A stretch of 6,814 nt of DNA, taken from positions 1 through 6,814 of the forward strand of contig JAOTUD010000153.1 in assembly GCA_029864065.1 (NCBI GenBank). The letters are read 5' to 3'. Positions 1 to 6,350 of the stretch are shown here, in pieces. Every line of letters starts with the position of its first letter. The first letter of the stretch is position 1. Both the position numbers and the translations under genes were made by a program. Below the pieces are notes generated by a model, which was not told the DNA's origin, made no database searches, and saw only the letters and a program-made list of their open reading frames with translations. This DNA is from Gammaproteobacteria bacterium. GTDB taxonomy: Bacteria > Pseudomonadota > Gammaproteobacteria > GCA-001735895.

Positions 1-1
1 C

Positions 2-187
2 GGCGAAGTTTCGGCAAGGCTGGCGCGAGACGGCATCCACGTCAGCGTGACCACGCCCGATGGCACGCTGATCGACGCGACCCGGCGGCATTTGCCGAAC
101 ATGGTGCGCGCATCGGTACACTACTATAACCAGGATGCGGAGCTCGATCGATTGATCGAGCTCGTCGAAACTATCGCCGAGGGCTAG
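2..187 (+). CDS. Class V aminotransferase-like protein, C-terminal end (5' truncated by window edge)
   Basis: Only the last 61 codons are present, in the frame starting at base 2 and closing with TAG at 185-187. The peptide contains GIHVSVTTPDGTLIDATRRH followed by NMVRASVHYYNQDAELDRL. A strand of the type 'R-x-S-x-H-Y-Y-N-x-x-x-E-[IL]-D-R-L' followed by a terminal helix is the usual ending of the class V aminotransferase / cysteine desulfurase-like fold (PLP-dependent, cytosolic). There it forms the small C-terminal domain packing over the cofactor site. The PLP lysine and the rest of the active site lie outside the window, so the reaction (desulfurase, transaminase, epimerase or lyase) cannot be told. 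The gene ends 10 bp before the stop codon of the convergent DUF302 gene, so any terminator must overlap coding sequence. A 10-bp inverted repeat lies inside its last codons. Confidence 0.72.
   Translation, partial: GEVSARLARDGIHVSVTTPDGTLIDATRRHLPNMVRASVHYYNQDAELDRLIELVETIAEG
140..163. repeat. Perfect 10-bp inverted repeat inside the end of the aminotransferase-like gene
   Basis: Arms GAGCTCGATC (140-149) and GATCGAGCTC (154-163) are exact reverse complements around a 4-nt loop GATT, giving a strong potential hairpin ending 21 bases before the stop codon. It encodes the helical residues ELDRLIEL, so the symmetry may follow from the repeated Glu-Leu/Asp-Arg codons. No T-tract follows on either strand, so it does not look like a standard intrinsic terminator. 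Confidence 0.6.
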
Positions 188-197
188 CCCGAGGCGC

Positions 198-584
198 TCA
201 GATCTCCGCGATAACCTCGGCCAGCATTTCGCGGACCTGCCCAGCAACCGACTTGAGGGCGTCGTTGTCGATCGCCTGCATCGACGCCACCGGATCGACC
301 GCGCTGACCTGGACACCGCCCTCGACCTGGCGCAGGATTACGTTGCAGGGCAGCATCGCGCCGATGTTCGGCTCCATGCCGATCGCCTGGTGCGCCATGT
401 TCGGATTACAGGCGCCGAGGATGCGGTAAGGCTCCATGTCGACGTCGATTTTTTTCTTCATCGTCGCCTTGACGTCTATCTCGGTCAATACGCCGAAGCC
501 GTGATTGGCAAGCGCGGCGCGCGTCCTGTTGTCGACATCGTCGAATTCGGCGTGTTCGATCACGCGGTCAATGGTGTAACTCAT
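198..584 (-). CDS. DUF302 family protein
   Basis: This is a 128-aa protein without a signal peptide, so probably cytosolic. It matches the DUF302 pattern: an N-terminal strand, a helix (residues about 14-28, ending in the turn NHGFGVLTEIDV), then K43-K45 with 'LGACNPNMAHQAI' (C59-N60-P61) and 'EPNIGAMLPCNVILRQ' (P79-C80-N81). It ends in the hydrophobic strand QVSAVDPVASM and a C-terminal helix. The length is normal for a single-domain member. The biochemical role of the family is not established; the two conserved cysteines invite, but do not prove, a metal or redox role. The ATG at 584-582 is supported by a good Shine-Dalgarno GGAGAA about 8 nt upstream on the minus strand. The gene stands alone: it converges on the aminotransferase-like gene and is 216 bp from the next minus-strand gene, so its promoter should lie in 585-730. 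An AT-rich patch at about 676-700 is the best place to look, but no clear -35/-10 pair was seen. Confidence 0.88.
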   Translation of the reverse strand: MSYTIDRVIEHAEFDDVDNRTRAALANHGFGVLTEIDVKATMKKKIDVDMEPYRILGACNPNMAHQAIGMEPNIGAMLPCNVILRQVEGGVQVSAVDPVASMQAIDNDALKSVAGQVREMLAEVIAEI

Positions 585-730
585 AGTCGGATTCTCCGGG
601 AATATTTAGCCTGGACTCGCTTGCTACCGGTGGTCGCGCTATCGAAGGCCTCGGTCCCAACCGGGTATCCAGTGTCGTGAATGTAACAATTAATAGTTGG
701 GTCGCGACGGCGAAAATTCAAGTAGGGTCG

Positions 731-799
731 CTAGCCCGCATGTCTCATCGATTTCCTGCTGCGCCCTCGCCAGGCAAAGCGGTGAGATATGCGGGCTAG
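731..799. repeat. 69-nt palindromic element with 17-nt arms (REP/MITE-like candidate)
   Basis: The left arm CTAGCCCGCATGTCTCA (731-747) and the right arm TGAGATATGCGGGCTAG (783-799) are reverse complements at 16 of 17 positions. The exception is G742 against T788, a G:U wobble in plus-strand RNA and a C:A mismatch in minus-strand RNA. The interior folds further: GCT(gc)GCC at 758-765 pairs with GGC(aa)AGC at 773-780 around a 7-nt loop, and CC 755-756 can pair with GG 781-782. The element ends 1 nt from the stop codon of the DUF547 gene. It lacks a following T-run on the minus strand, so a classical intrinsic terminator is unlikely. The extended, nested palindrome and its intergenic position fit a dispersed palindromic element or the fused ends of a small transposon. 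The outermost CTAG on each side may be part of the arms or a target duplication. Only one copy is in the window, so dispersal is unproven. Confidence 0.7.
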
Positions 800-800
800 A

Positions 801-1634
801 TCATTGCCGTCCGAGGTCGTTGATCCGCCAGTCGTAATCGTGGCCGTCCACGCGTTCGACGCTCGCCAGCGCGGCGGCAAGTTCCGCCGCTGCATATTGC
901 TTCAAATGCGCGATGACGCCGGCGTCGGTGCCGCCGAAATCGGCCTCGAACCAGTCGTAGATGCTCGATACCCGCAGCCTGCCATCGACGACTTGCGCGC
1001 CGCGGCTGTGATTGACGAATTCGCGCGCCGCCTTGTCCAGCAGCGATTCCATGTTGGCGGCGGTGAAAGCCTCGGCCTGCAGGTTGGGACAGCCGAGCGA
1101 GGCACAGTTAACCGCGTAATGGATGCGCGGGTCTTGCCAGATCGGGCGCAGGATACGGTGCTCGATATCGTCGAGCGTTACCGCCTGGCCCTCGATGGTT
1201 GCCAGTTTCTTACGCCAGGGGCCGGACCAGAAAAATCCCGATGAAATGTCGCGGATGCTGTCCAACGGGTAATGTTCGAGCACGACGTCTATGGTCAGGG
1301 CGTTGTACAGGTTGATCCAGTAGGCGCGCTGCTGTTCGCGACCGTAGCGACTGATCGCGATCGACATCATGTCATCGAGGTATGCGCTGACCTGTTTGCG
1401 GCCAGCGGAGCCGACGCCACCGTAGTCGACACGGTTTATCCCGTCGGGGCCAGCCAATACGAATCGCGCCAGCCAGTCGTTCCAGCGGCGATGATCGATT
1501 TCCATCGTCGCGCCGGGATCGTGCGCGGTCCAGCGCTCCCACAGTTTCGCCGCTGGCGCGGCGAGCGGGCTCGACAGCCAGGCGGATAAGATACAAGCCA
1601 GCAGCAACCTGGCCGATCGAGGATATGAATTCAT
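801..1634 (-). CDS. Exported DUF547 domain protein
   Basis: This is a 277-aa protein. Arg6/Arg9 and a hydrophobic stretch LLLACILSAWLSS followed by PLAAPAAK form a Sec signal peptide, probably cut at about residues 25-29. Cys14 sits in an LLAC context but too close to the N-terminus for a convincing lipobox. The mature part carries the DUF547 hallmarks in order: N-terminal region with NRVDYGGV (67-74), YWINLYNALTI (105-115), LDDIEHRILRP (154-164), and RIHYAVNCASLGCPNL (170-185) with C177 and C182. A C-terminal SSIYDWFEADFGG segment follows. The length is typical for a stand-alone member. The reaction is unknown; periplasmic location is inferred from the signal. The ATG at 1634-1632 gives the full signal peptide, but its ribosome site is weak (only GGGCAG about 8 nt upstream). 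It lies on the same strand 114 bp downstream of the DUF1631 gene and may share its transcript or use its own promoter in that gap. The 69-nt palindrome follows its stop codon directly. Confidence 0.9.
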   Translation of the reverse strand: MNSYPRSARLLLACILSAWLSSPLAAPAAKLWERWTAHDPGATMEIDHRRWNDWLARFVLAGPDGINRVDYGGVGSAGRKQVSAYLDDMMSIAISRYGREQQRAYWINLYNALTIDVVLEHYPLDSIRDISSGFFWSGPWRKKLATIEGQAVTLDDIEHRILRPIWQDPRIHYAVNCASLGCPNLQAEAFTAANMESLLDKAAREFVNHSRGAQVVDGRLRVSSIYDWFEADFGGTDAGVIAHLKQYAAAELAAALASVERVDGHDYDWRINDLGRQ

Positions 1635-1650
1635 GTATTTACTGCCCGGT

Positions 1651-1667
1651 GGATCGGAATACGATCC
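1651..1667. repeat. Inverted repeat just upstream of the DUF547 start codon
   Basis: GGATCG (1651-1656) and CGATCC (1662-1667) form a perfect 6-bp dyad around a 5-nt spacer, starting 16 nt before the DUF547 ATG on the minus strand. The position, between the DUF1631 stop and the DUF547 ribosome-binding region, would suit an operator or a 5'-leader hairpin. A 6-bp dyad is also short enough to arise by chance, so a role is only a suggestion. Confidence 0.4.
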
Positions 1668-1748
1668 CGATTGCGTTACTTGGTTCCTCGCAGCGCAACC
1701 GTTCCGGGGCGTCGCTCGATTGACGGGTGCACTTTTCGCCTGGCGGGG

Positions 1749-4244
1749 CTAGTGCTGCATCTTCGACATGATGGTGTGGATCGCGCGATCGAACACCGAG
1801 GACGATTCGATAAACTTGACGCGATCATCGCGCAACTGCAGCGCAAAATCGCTTATTGTCATGTTTCTGACCTTGTGTCCCTGCCGGTTTACGAACACGA
1901 AATTGCCGGTGACGTTGCTTTTCCAGGACAGGCGCGCGATCAGCGTTCTGGACTCGGATTCGCAAAATTCGACCCAGGAGCCGATTTCGAGCGCCTGCGC
2001 CTGCTCGAGACAGTTGTTGCCGTTCTCGATCAGCTCATCGAAGTTGTCATCGCCGTCGGAGCCGAGCACGATTTCCTCGTCGACCCTGATTTCTCCTTTC
2101 TTGACCCCGGCCGCGAACTGGTTGAGATCCTCGATAACGTCGCTGGTGTCGGTGGCGTCGATGATGGTTATCGAATCGTCGTCGATTTCGTTTTCGAAGA
2201 CTTCGATTTCGCCGGTGTCGTTGGTGTCAAACTCGAAATCGGGTGCTTCATTGGCATCTATTCCCTCGGCCTCGGCCAGCGCCCTGGCGCCGTCGTCCAC
2301 GGGCCAGACGGTCTGGTCGTCGACCCGCGTGACGATATTCTTCGATGTCTGCTTGACGATCTTGGCGTGTTCCTGCGCGAGGATCTGGAATATCCGGTTT
2401 TGCACGTCGGTGCTGATCCTGACCAGGTCCATACCCTTGGACAGTGCGCGCAGCAGCGCCGGTATGGTCTTGATGATCTTGACCCGCTCTTCCTCGGTGA
2501 ACTTCGGAATCAGCGACCAGACGAAGGTCGTCGAAATCCGTTTCAGGTTGCGCCAGTGGTTGGACGATTCGCCCAGCGACAGGTAGGCGTTGAACAGGAC
2601 CGAGGTCCAGGTCGTCTCGAGGAAGTCGATGACCTCGAAGCTGAGTTCGCGGTTCCGGGTCAACTTGTTGATCAGAGCGGCAGCGGCCTCCTGCGCCAGC
2701 TGTATCTGGTTATCCTTTTGCTGTTCCTGCTGATGCAGGGCTTCTTCGGCAACCTGTATCTGGTCTTCTTCCTTGTGCAGGAAATTTTCGAAACTGATGT
2801 ATGCCTCTTCGAAGACCGCGATATCTTCTTCGAATTCGTTGATCAGGAAATTGACGACCTCCTCGATTTTTTCGAGCAGCGCCGCCTGGTCATCGTGCGT
2901 ATCGCCCCAGCCGAGCGCTGCGCGCGAAATACTGTCGAGCAGTTTGCGCGCCGGATGCTTTTTCTGGTTGAAAAATTCCTTGTCGATGATGGCGACCTTG
3001 AGGATCGGGATCTGCAGCCGGCCGATCAGCACTTTTATCGGCGCGGGTAGCGCCTCGTCATCGAAAAAGAAGTCGAACAACATCGACACGACGTCGATGG
3101 TCTGGCCGTCGGCGGCATTCACCTGGTGCTGGTTTTGCTGCTTGAAATCCGCCAGTTGCTGGTGGGTAGCCGCCTTCAGATTCTGCGGGTCGATCGCCGT
3201 TACCGGCTGCGCCGGAATGCTGCTGGCCTGCAGGCTGGTCAGCGCGGAGACAAAGCCGCTGCCGCCTGCGCCGCCTATCGCTCCCGACCCGATGCCACCC
3301 GCGCCCGGTACCACACCGCCTGCGGGTTCGAAGATCTCGCCGCCATGCCCGGCCTGGCCGCCGCTCGCAACGCCTGCGCCTGCGACGCCTGAGCCTGCGC
3401 CAGGCGCGCCGGTGACCGCCTGCTGCAGCGCGGCAAACAAGTTGCCGTCGGCCACCGCAATGGCGCCCGGCGCTCCCTGCACCGATGTCCCGGCCGTCAT
3501 GCCCGGCAGCGTGAACGCGGCTACCTGCGGCGCATCTTTCTTGATCCGGTTGGCCATGAAACGCGTGGTTTGTTTCATGCGCTCCTGGTCGGCCTTGAAT
3601 CCTGGCAGCACGCCTTTCTTGACGAACAGCTCGTTCAATTCCTTGTAAAAATGATCGAGGTTGTTCATGACGAATTTTTCGAACAGCTTGTACAGGATCA
3701 GCTTGATCTGGATGTCGGTATCGAGCAGGTCGGAGGCCTTGTGGAAGCTGTCACAAATGGCCTTGGGATCGAGCGGGTTTTCGTCCTCGTCGATTTCCTT
3801 GCGGCGCAACACCAGCTTGAGTCTCTCGGTTACCGCGAACAGTTCATCTTCGAAGCGCGGCCGCGCCCTGGAAATCATATTGTCGATTGCAATATTGTCT
3901 TCCAGGTCGTCGAGTTCGACCAGCGTCAGCTCGTCATCGTCATCGAAAGCATCGGCTGCGGATTCACTTCTGTAAAACCGGTCGAAGCGCTGCTTGATCT
4001 CGTAGTTGAAATGCTGTTTCAGGCCATCGCGCTTGATGCGGATTTCGCGCATCGCTTCGAAATACAGGTTGCGCTCGCGGTCGTTGGAGACCTTGTCCGA
4101 TAATTCGAACAGCGAATCATCGACGTTTTCCATCAGCACCCGGAACAGGTCGGTGAGTCCATCGAGTGAAAATCGTTTTACCGAGTTGTAGATGGGATTA
4201 TTGCCACCTGCAGAGCCGATAACTTCGAGTTTTGGTGCTGCCAT
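1749..4244 (-). CDS. DUF1631 family protein with Gly-rich linker and PilZ-like C-terminus
   Basis: This is an 831-aa protein with no signal peptide or membrane helix, so cytosolic. The N-terminal conserved block (about 16-235) includes YFEAMREIRIKRDGLKQHF (61-79), an acidic patch around 99-116, DNMISRARPRFEDELFAV (121-138) and NPLDPKAICDSFHKASDLL (156-174). It continues through IQIKLILYKLFEKFVMNNLD. A Gly/Ala-rich, probably flexible linker spans about 276-330. The central core (380-640) contains LPAPIKVLIGRLQIPILKVA (399-418), then DKEFFNQKKHPARKLLDSIS, and a Glu/Gln-rich likely coiled coil (490-525). An acidic linker (660-740) precedes a C-terminal module LEIGSWVEF...RLSWKSNVTGNFVFVNRQGHKV (752-792), which resembles the PilZ-like ending of DUF1631 proteins. 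These features identify the family, which is found mainly in gamma- and betaproteobacteria; its molecular role is not established. The ATG at 4244-4242 follows a weak AGG about 6 nt upstream. The gene is transcribed away from the ABC importer operon, with two CRP-like sites in the shared upstream region. Confidence 0.92.
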   Translation of the reverse strand: MAAPKLEVIGSAGGNNPIYNSVKRFSLDGLTDLFRVLMENVDDSLFELSDKVSNDRERNLYFEAMREIRIKRDGLKQHFNYEIKQRFDRFYRSESAADAFDDDDELTLVELDDLEDNIAIDNMISRARPRFEDELFAVTERLKLVLRRKEIDEDENPLDPKAICDSFHKASDLLDTDIQIKLILYKLFEKFVMNNLDHFYKELNELFVKKGVLPGFKADQERMKQTTRFMANRIKKDAPQVAAFTLPGMTAGTSVQGAPGAIAVADGNLFAALQQAVTGAPGAGSGVAGAGVASGGQAGHGGEIFEPAGGVVPGAGGIGSGAIGGAGGSGFVSALTSLQASSIPAQPVTAIDPQNLKAATHQQLADFKQQNQHQVNAADGQTIDVVSMLFDFFFDDEALPAPIKVLIGRLQIPILKVAIIDKEFFNQKKHPARKLLDSISRAALGWGDTHDDQAALLEKIEEVVNFLINEFEEDIAVFEEAYISFENFLHKEEDQIQVAEEALHQQEQQKDNQIQLAQEAAAALINKLTRNRELSFEVIDFLETTWTSVLFNAYLSLGESSNHWRNLKRISTTFVWSLIPKFTEEERVKIIKTIPALLRALSKGMDLVRISTDVQNRIFQILAQEHAKIVKQTSKNIVTRVDDQTVWPVDDGARALAEAEGIDANEAPDFEFDTNDTGEIEVFENEIDDDSITIIDATDTSDVIEDLNQFAAGVKKGEIRVDEEIVLGSDGDDNFDELIENGNNCLEQAQALEIGSWVEFCESESRTLIARLSWKSNVTGNFVFVNRQGHKVRNMTISDFALQLRDDRVKFIESSSVFDRAIHTIMSKMQH

Positions 4245-4338
4245 CAGTAACCTGTTGTCCTCGCCATCTTTCCCGTCTGTTTGCGTCTGCGCCTATCGCG
4301 AGATAAAAAATTTGACGTTGTTGAGCCTTGCCTGAACC

Positions 4339-4354
4339 TGTGATGCGATTCACA
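4339..4354. promoter_or_regulatory. CRP-like binding site 1 (perfect core dyad)
   Basis: TGTGATGCGATTCACA matches the CRP core TGTGA-N6-TCACA at all ten defined positions. Its centre lies about 102 bp upstream of the DUF1631 start codon and about 181 bp upstream of the importer's first ATG. The distance favours regulation of the DUF1631 gene, near class I or II activator spacing if transcription starts at about 4285-4300. An FNR reading (TTGAT-N4-ATCAA) fits worse. That CRP or a CRP/FNR-family relative binds here is inference from the motif. Confidence 0.6.
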
Positions 4355-4440
4355 TATTTATCAGGTGCAGCCCTGAGAATAGTTGTTATTCGACGCGCGA
4401 TACGACCATTCATAGCGCAATCGCAGCCGTTCGTCGGGAA

Positions 4441-4456
4441 TGTGAGCCAATTCACG
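4441..4456. promoter_or_regulatory. CRP-like binding site 2
   Basis: TGTGAGCCAATTCACG matches TGTGA-N6-TCACA at nine of ten core positions, with only the last base differing. Its centre is about 79 bp upstream of the binding-protein ATG, so it is placed to activate the importer operon if transcription starts at about 4486-4510. Two such sites in one divergent region are less likely to be chance than one alone. Confidence 0.52.
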
Positions 4457-4527
4457 TCAACCAGAGATCGCTTTACCTTCAGAGCGCAATCCGGACAATA
4501 ACGCGGGTCTTTCAATAGATTCGGACC

Positions 4528-5349
4528 ATGCCGCGTTTCCTTCGATTTAGCGTGACCATAATGCTGCTTGCGTCGCTGCAGGCCTTGGCGGCCAAACCCC
4601 AGCGTATCGTCTCGATCGGGCTTTGCACCGACCAGCTTTTGCTGATGCTGGCCGAATCCGCGCAGATCGCGTCGGTTTCGATATGGGCAAAAGACCGCAA
4701 CATGTCATACATGAACGCCGCGGTTGGCGATATCCCGCTGAACAATGCATCGGTCGAGGAAGTCGTCCGCTTCGGCCCCGACCTGGTGCTGGCCAGCGAT
4801 TACGTCGCCTGGAATACGGTTCGCTTTCTACGCGAGCTCGGCTATCGCGTAGAGCAGGTGCCGGTGCCGACATCGATCGACGGAATTTACGACCTGCTGA
4901 CGAGGTTCGGAAGCGTGACCGGCAACGAGCAACGCGCTGCGGCGGCAATCGAGCAGATGCGCCGCCGCATCGACGCAACCCGTGCCCGTTACACCGCGAG
5001 ACCCGCGAAAAGCGTGATCATATATTCCCCCAACGGCCTGACCGTCGGCGCCGAAACCCTCGAGCACGACCTGTTTGTCAAGGCCGGCTATCGCAATCTC
5101 GCCGCCGAAATGGGGATTAGCGGATTTCGGTCGATTTCTCTCGAACAACTGGTCGCCGCCGACCCGGACGTGCTGCAAATCGATCGCCGGCTGTCGCCGC
5201 AGGATTCGCTGGCAACCGCGTATCTCGCGCACCCGGTGGTGCAGAAACTGGTACGCCAGCGGGAATATCTCGATATCCCGACACGATTGCGTATCTGCGC
5301 GGGGCCGATGATAACCGAAGCGATCGAAATGATGGCGGCGCGGCGATGA
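4528..5349 (+). CDS. Periplasmic substrate-binding protein of a BtuF/FecB-type ABC importer
   Basis: This is a 273-aa protein. Residues 1-21 form a Sec signal peptide (Arg3/Arg6, hydrophobic VTIMLLASLQALA, likely cut ALA|AK). The mature part follows the cluster-A (COG0614, helical-backbone) binding-protein pattern: RIVSIGLCTDQLLLML (26-41), then SVEEVVRFGPDLVLASDY (75-92) and a long linking helix (about 138-155). The C-lobe has SISLEQLVAADPDVLQID (202-219). E77 or E78 in the N-lobe and E206 in the C-lobe sit where this family places the glutamates that dock onto permease arginines. The protein should capture a corrinoid, ferric siderophore or heme in the periplasm; the ligand cannot be decided. 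The ATG at 4528 is chosen because it gives a complete signal peptide, but the upstream ribosome site is weak. It is first in a three-gene operon and its stop overlaps the permease start (ATGA, 5346-5349). Confidence 0.88.
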   Translation: MPRFLRFSVTIMLLASLQALAAKPQRIVSIGLCTDQLLLMLAESAQIASVSIWAKDRNMSYMNAAVGDIPLNNASVEEVVRFGPDLVLASDYVAWNTVRFLRELGYRVEQVPVPTSIDGIYDLLTRFGSVTGNEQRAAAAIEQMRRRIDATRARYTARPAKSVIIYSPNGLTVGAETLEHDLFVKAGYRNLAAEMGISGFRSISLEQLVAADPDVLQIDRRLSPQDSLATAYLAHPVVQKLVRQREYLDIPTRLRICAGPMITEAIEMMAARR

Positions 5350-6350
5350 ACCCGGCGGCGCTCGATGCGCGCCTGCTGCATGCGACCCTGCTGGCCGCGC
5401 TACTGCTGACGATGCTGCTGGTCCTGAACGTCGGCGCAATCGACATCGATCTGGGCAAGGCGATATACGATGCCTGGGATCGAAAGACGTCGGTCGAGTC
5501 GCTCATTCTGCTCGAGATACGGCTGCCGCGAACCCTGCTCGCGGCGCTGGTCGGCGCCACGCTGGGACTCGCCGGCGCCGCGCTGCAGGGTTTGCTGCGC
5601 AACCCGCTGGCCGAGCCGGGCATAATCGGCGTATCCAACGGCGCCGCGCTCGGCGCGGTAATCGTGTTTTACTACGGGCTCGCCGGCGCTGCGTGGTTCG
5701 TGCTGCCGCTGGCCGGCCTTGCCGGCGCGCTGCTCGCGGTATTGTGCATATTCGCGCTGGTAGGCCAGAGCCGTTCGATCATTACCCTGATTCTCGCCGG
5801 GGTCGCGATCAACGCGATCGGCGGCGCGTTGATCGCGCTCGCGCTCAACTATGCCGCGAGTCCCTACGCGATGCAGGAAATCGTGTTCTGGCTGCTCGGG
5901 TCGGTCGCCAACCGCAGTTTCACCGAGGTCTACATCGCGTTGCCGTTCATGATGCTCGGCTGGGCCATGATGCTGTATTGCGGCCGGTTTCTGAACGCGC
6001 TGACCCTCGGCGAGGAAACCGCCAGGTCGCTCGGTTTCGATGTAATCCGGTTACGCCTGGTACTGATTCTGGGCGTCGCGGCAAGCGTCGGGGCGGCGGT
6101 TGCGGTGGCCGGCAACATCGGTTTTATCGGTCTCGTGGTGCCGCACCTGGTGCGTCCCTTCGTCGGCTACGAACCGCGCCGCTTGTTGCTGGCGAGCGCC
6201 AGCGTCGGCGCCATACTGCTGCTGCTGGCCGACCTGACGGTGCAGCTGGCGTCAGGTACGACCGAAATGAAACTGGGGGTGATCACGTCGCTGGTGGGCG
6301 CGCCGTTCTTTTTGCTGTTGATCCTGAAATCGAGGAATACCCTGCAATGA
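5346..6350 (+). CDS. FecCD/BtuC-family inner-membrane permease
   Basis: This is a 334-aa, very hydrophobic protein of the length usual for single-domain FecCD permeases, which have about ten membrane helices and work as homodimers. The first helix is at about 13-30. Family signatures are RLPRTLLAALVGATLGLAGA (59-78) running into LQGLLRNPLAEPGIIGVSNG (80-99). The L-loop region that contacts the ATPase is GNIGFIGLVVPHLVRPFVG (256-274), with YEPRR following. The C-terminal TTEMKLGVITSLVGAPFFLL closes the protein. It forms the channel for the ligand delivered by the upstream binding protein. It starts inside the end of that gene and its own end overlaps the ATPase start (ATGA, 6347-6350), so translation is probably coupled. 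No strong ribosome site precedes its ATG. The ligand class (B12, siderophore, heme) is not fixed by the sequence. Confidence 0.93.
   Translation: MNPAALDARLLHATLLAALLLTMLLVLNVGAIDIDLGKAIYDAWDRKTSVESLILLEIRLPRTLLAALVGATLGLAGAALQGLLRNPLAEPGIIGVSNGAALGAVIVFYYGLAGAAWFVLPLAGLAGALLAVLCIFALVGQSRSIITLILAGVAINAIGGALIALALNYAASPYAMQEIVFWLLGSVANRSFTEVYIALPFMMLGWAMMLYCGRFLNALTLGEETARSLGFDVIRLRLVLILGVAASVGAAVAVAGNIGFIGLVVPHLVRPFVGYEPRRLLLASASVGAILLLLADLTVQLASGTTEMKLGVITSLVGAPFFLLLILKSRNTLQ
5804..5837. repeat. Perfect 13-bp inverted repeat inside the permease gene
   Basis: CGCGATCAACGCG (5804-5816) and CGCGTTGATCGCG (5825-5837) are exact reverse complements around an 8-nt loop, encoding residues of about 153-164 (VAINAIGGALIA). 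The potential mRNA hairpin is strong. It may only reflect alternating Ala/Ile codons in a GC-rich membrane segment, but 13 perfect pairs is more than nearby coding sequence shows. Confidence 0.6.

Larger units (their letters stand above)
4245..4527. promoter_or_regulatory. Divergent promoter region between DUF1631 gene and ABC importer operon
   Basis: This 283-bp non-coding stretch separates two divergently transcribed units, so it must hold at least two promoters. It contains two CRP-like dyads 102 bp apart centre to centre (listed separately). It also has an AT-rich run at 4301-4313 that gives possible minus-strand -10 hexamers (TTATCT, 4306-4301), and a small hairpin TCAGG/CCTGA at 4361-4376. 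A 9-nt direct repeat AGCGCAATC occurs at 4414-4422 and 4483-4491. No convincing sigma-70 -35/-10 pair was found for either direction, which would suit activator-dependent promoters. No cobalamin riboswitch B12 box and no T-tract terminator were seen. Confidence 0.6.

Noticed and set aside
184..200. Partial likeness of CTAGCCCG-N5-CTCA to the left arm of the 731-799 palindrome
   Set aside because: Only about 12 of 17 bases agree, and the ends are fixed by the stop codons of the two convergent genes; there is no partner arm nearby.
731..799. The 69-nt palindrome as an intrinsic terminator for the DUF547 gene
   Set aside because: No T-tract follows on the minus strand, the loop is long, and the stem has a mismatch in that strand's RNA.
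1671..3050. A 459-codon plus-strand open frame antisense to the DUF1631 gene
   Set aside because: It lies wholly opposite a well-supported family gene and its intergenic start. The translation is rich in Asp/Val/Leu from mirrored GAC/GTC codons and matches no family known to me.
3555..3579. 8-bp inverted repeat CATGAAAC/GTTTCATG
   Set aside because: It lies inside the DUF1631 coding region at ordinary codons and is short enough to be chance.
2773..3648. Second long plus-strand open frame antisense to the DUF1631 gene, Ser/Pro/Ala-rich
   Set aside because: Its composition is that of a mirrored Gly/Ala-rich linker; there is no recognisable domain and no ribosome site.
4339..4354. FNR-box reading of the first dyad
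   Set aside because: The half-sites GTGAT/TTCAC fit TTGAT-N4-ATCAA poorly, whereas the CRP core is matched at all ten positions.
4198..4515. Minus-strand 105-codon frame with CPDC and CDC, suggesting a small zinc-ribbon protein
   Set aside because: The start is TTG (4515-4513), it overlaps the DUF1631 N-terminus out of frame, its second half uses many rare codons (AGA, AGG, ACA, CGA), and it would cover the CRP-like sites.
4245..4527. Possible cobalamin riboswitch upstream of the BtuF-like gene
   Set aside because: No B12-box-like sequence and no associated terminator or sequestering hairpin was found on the plus strand.
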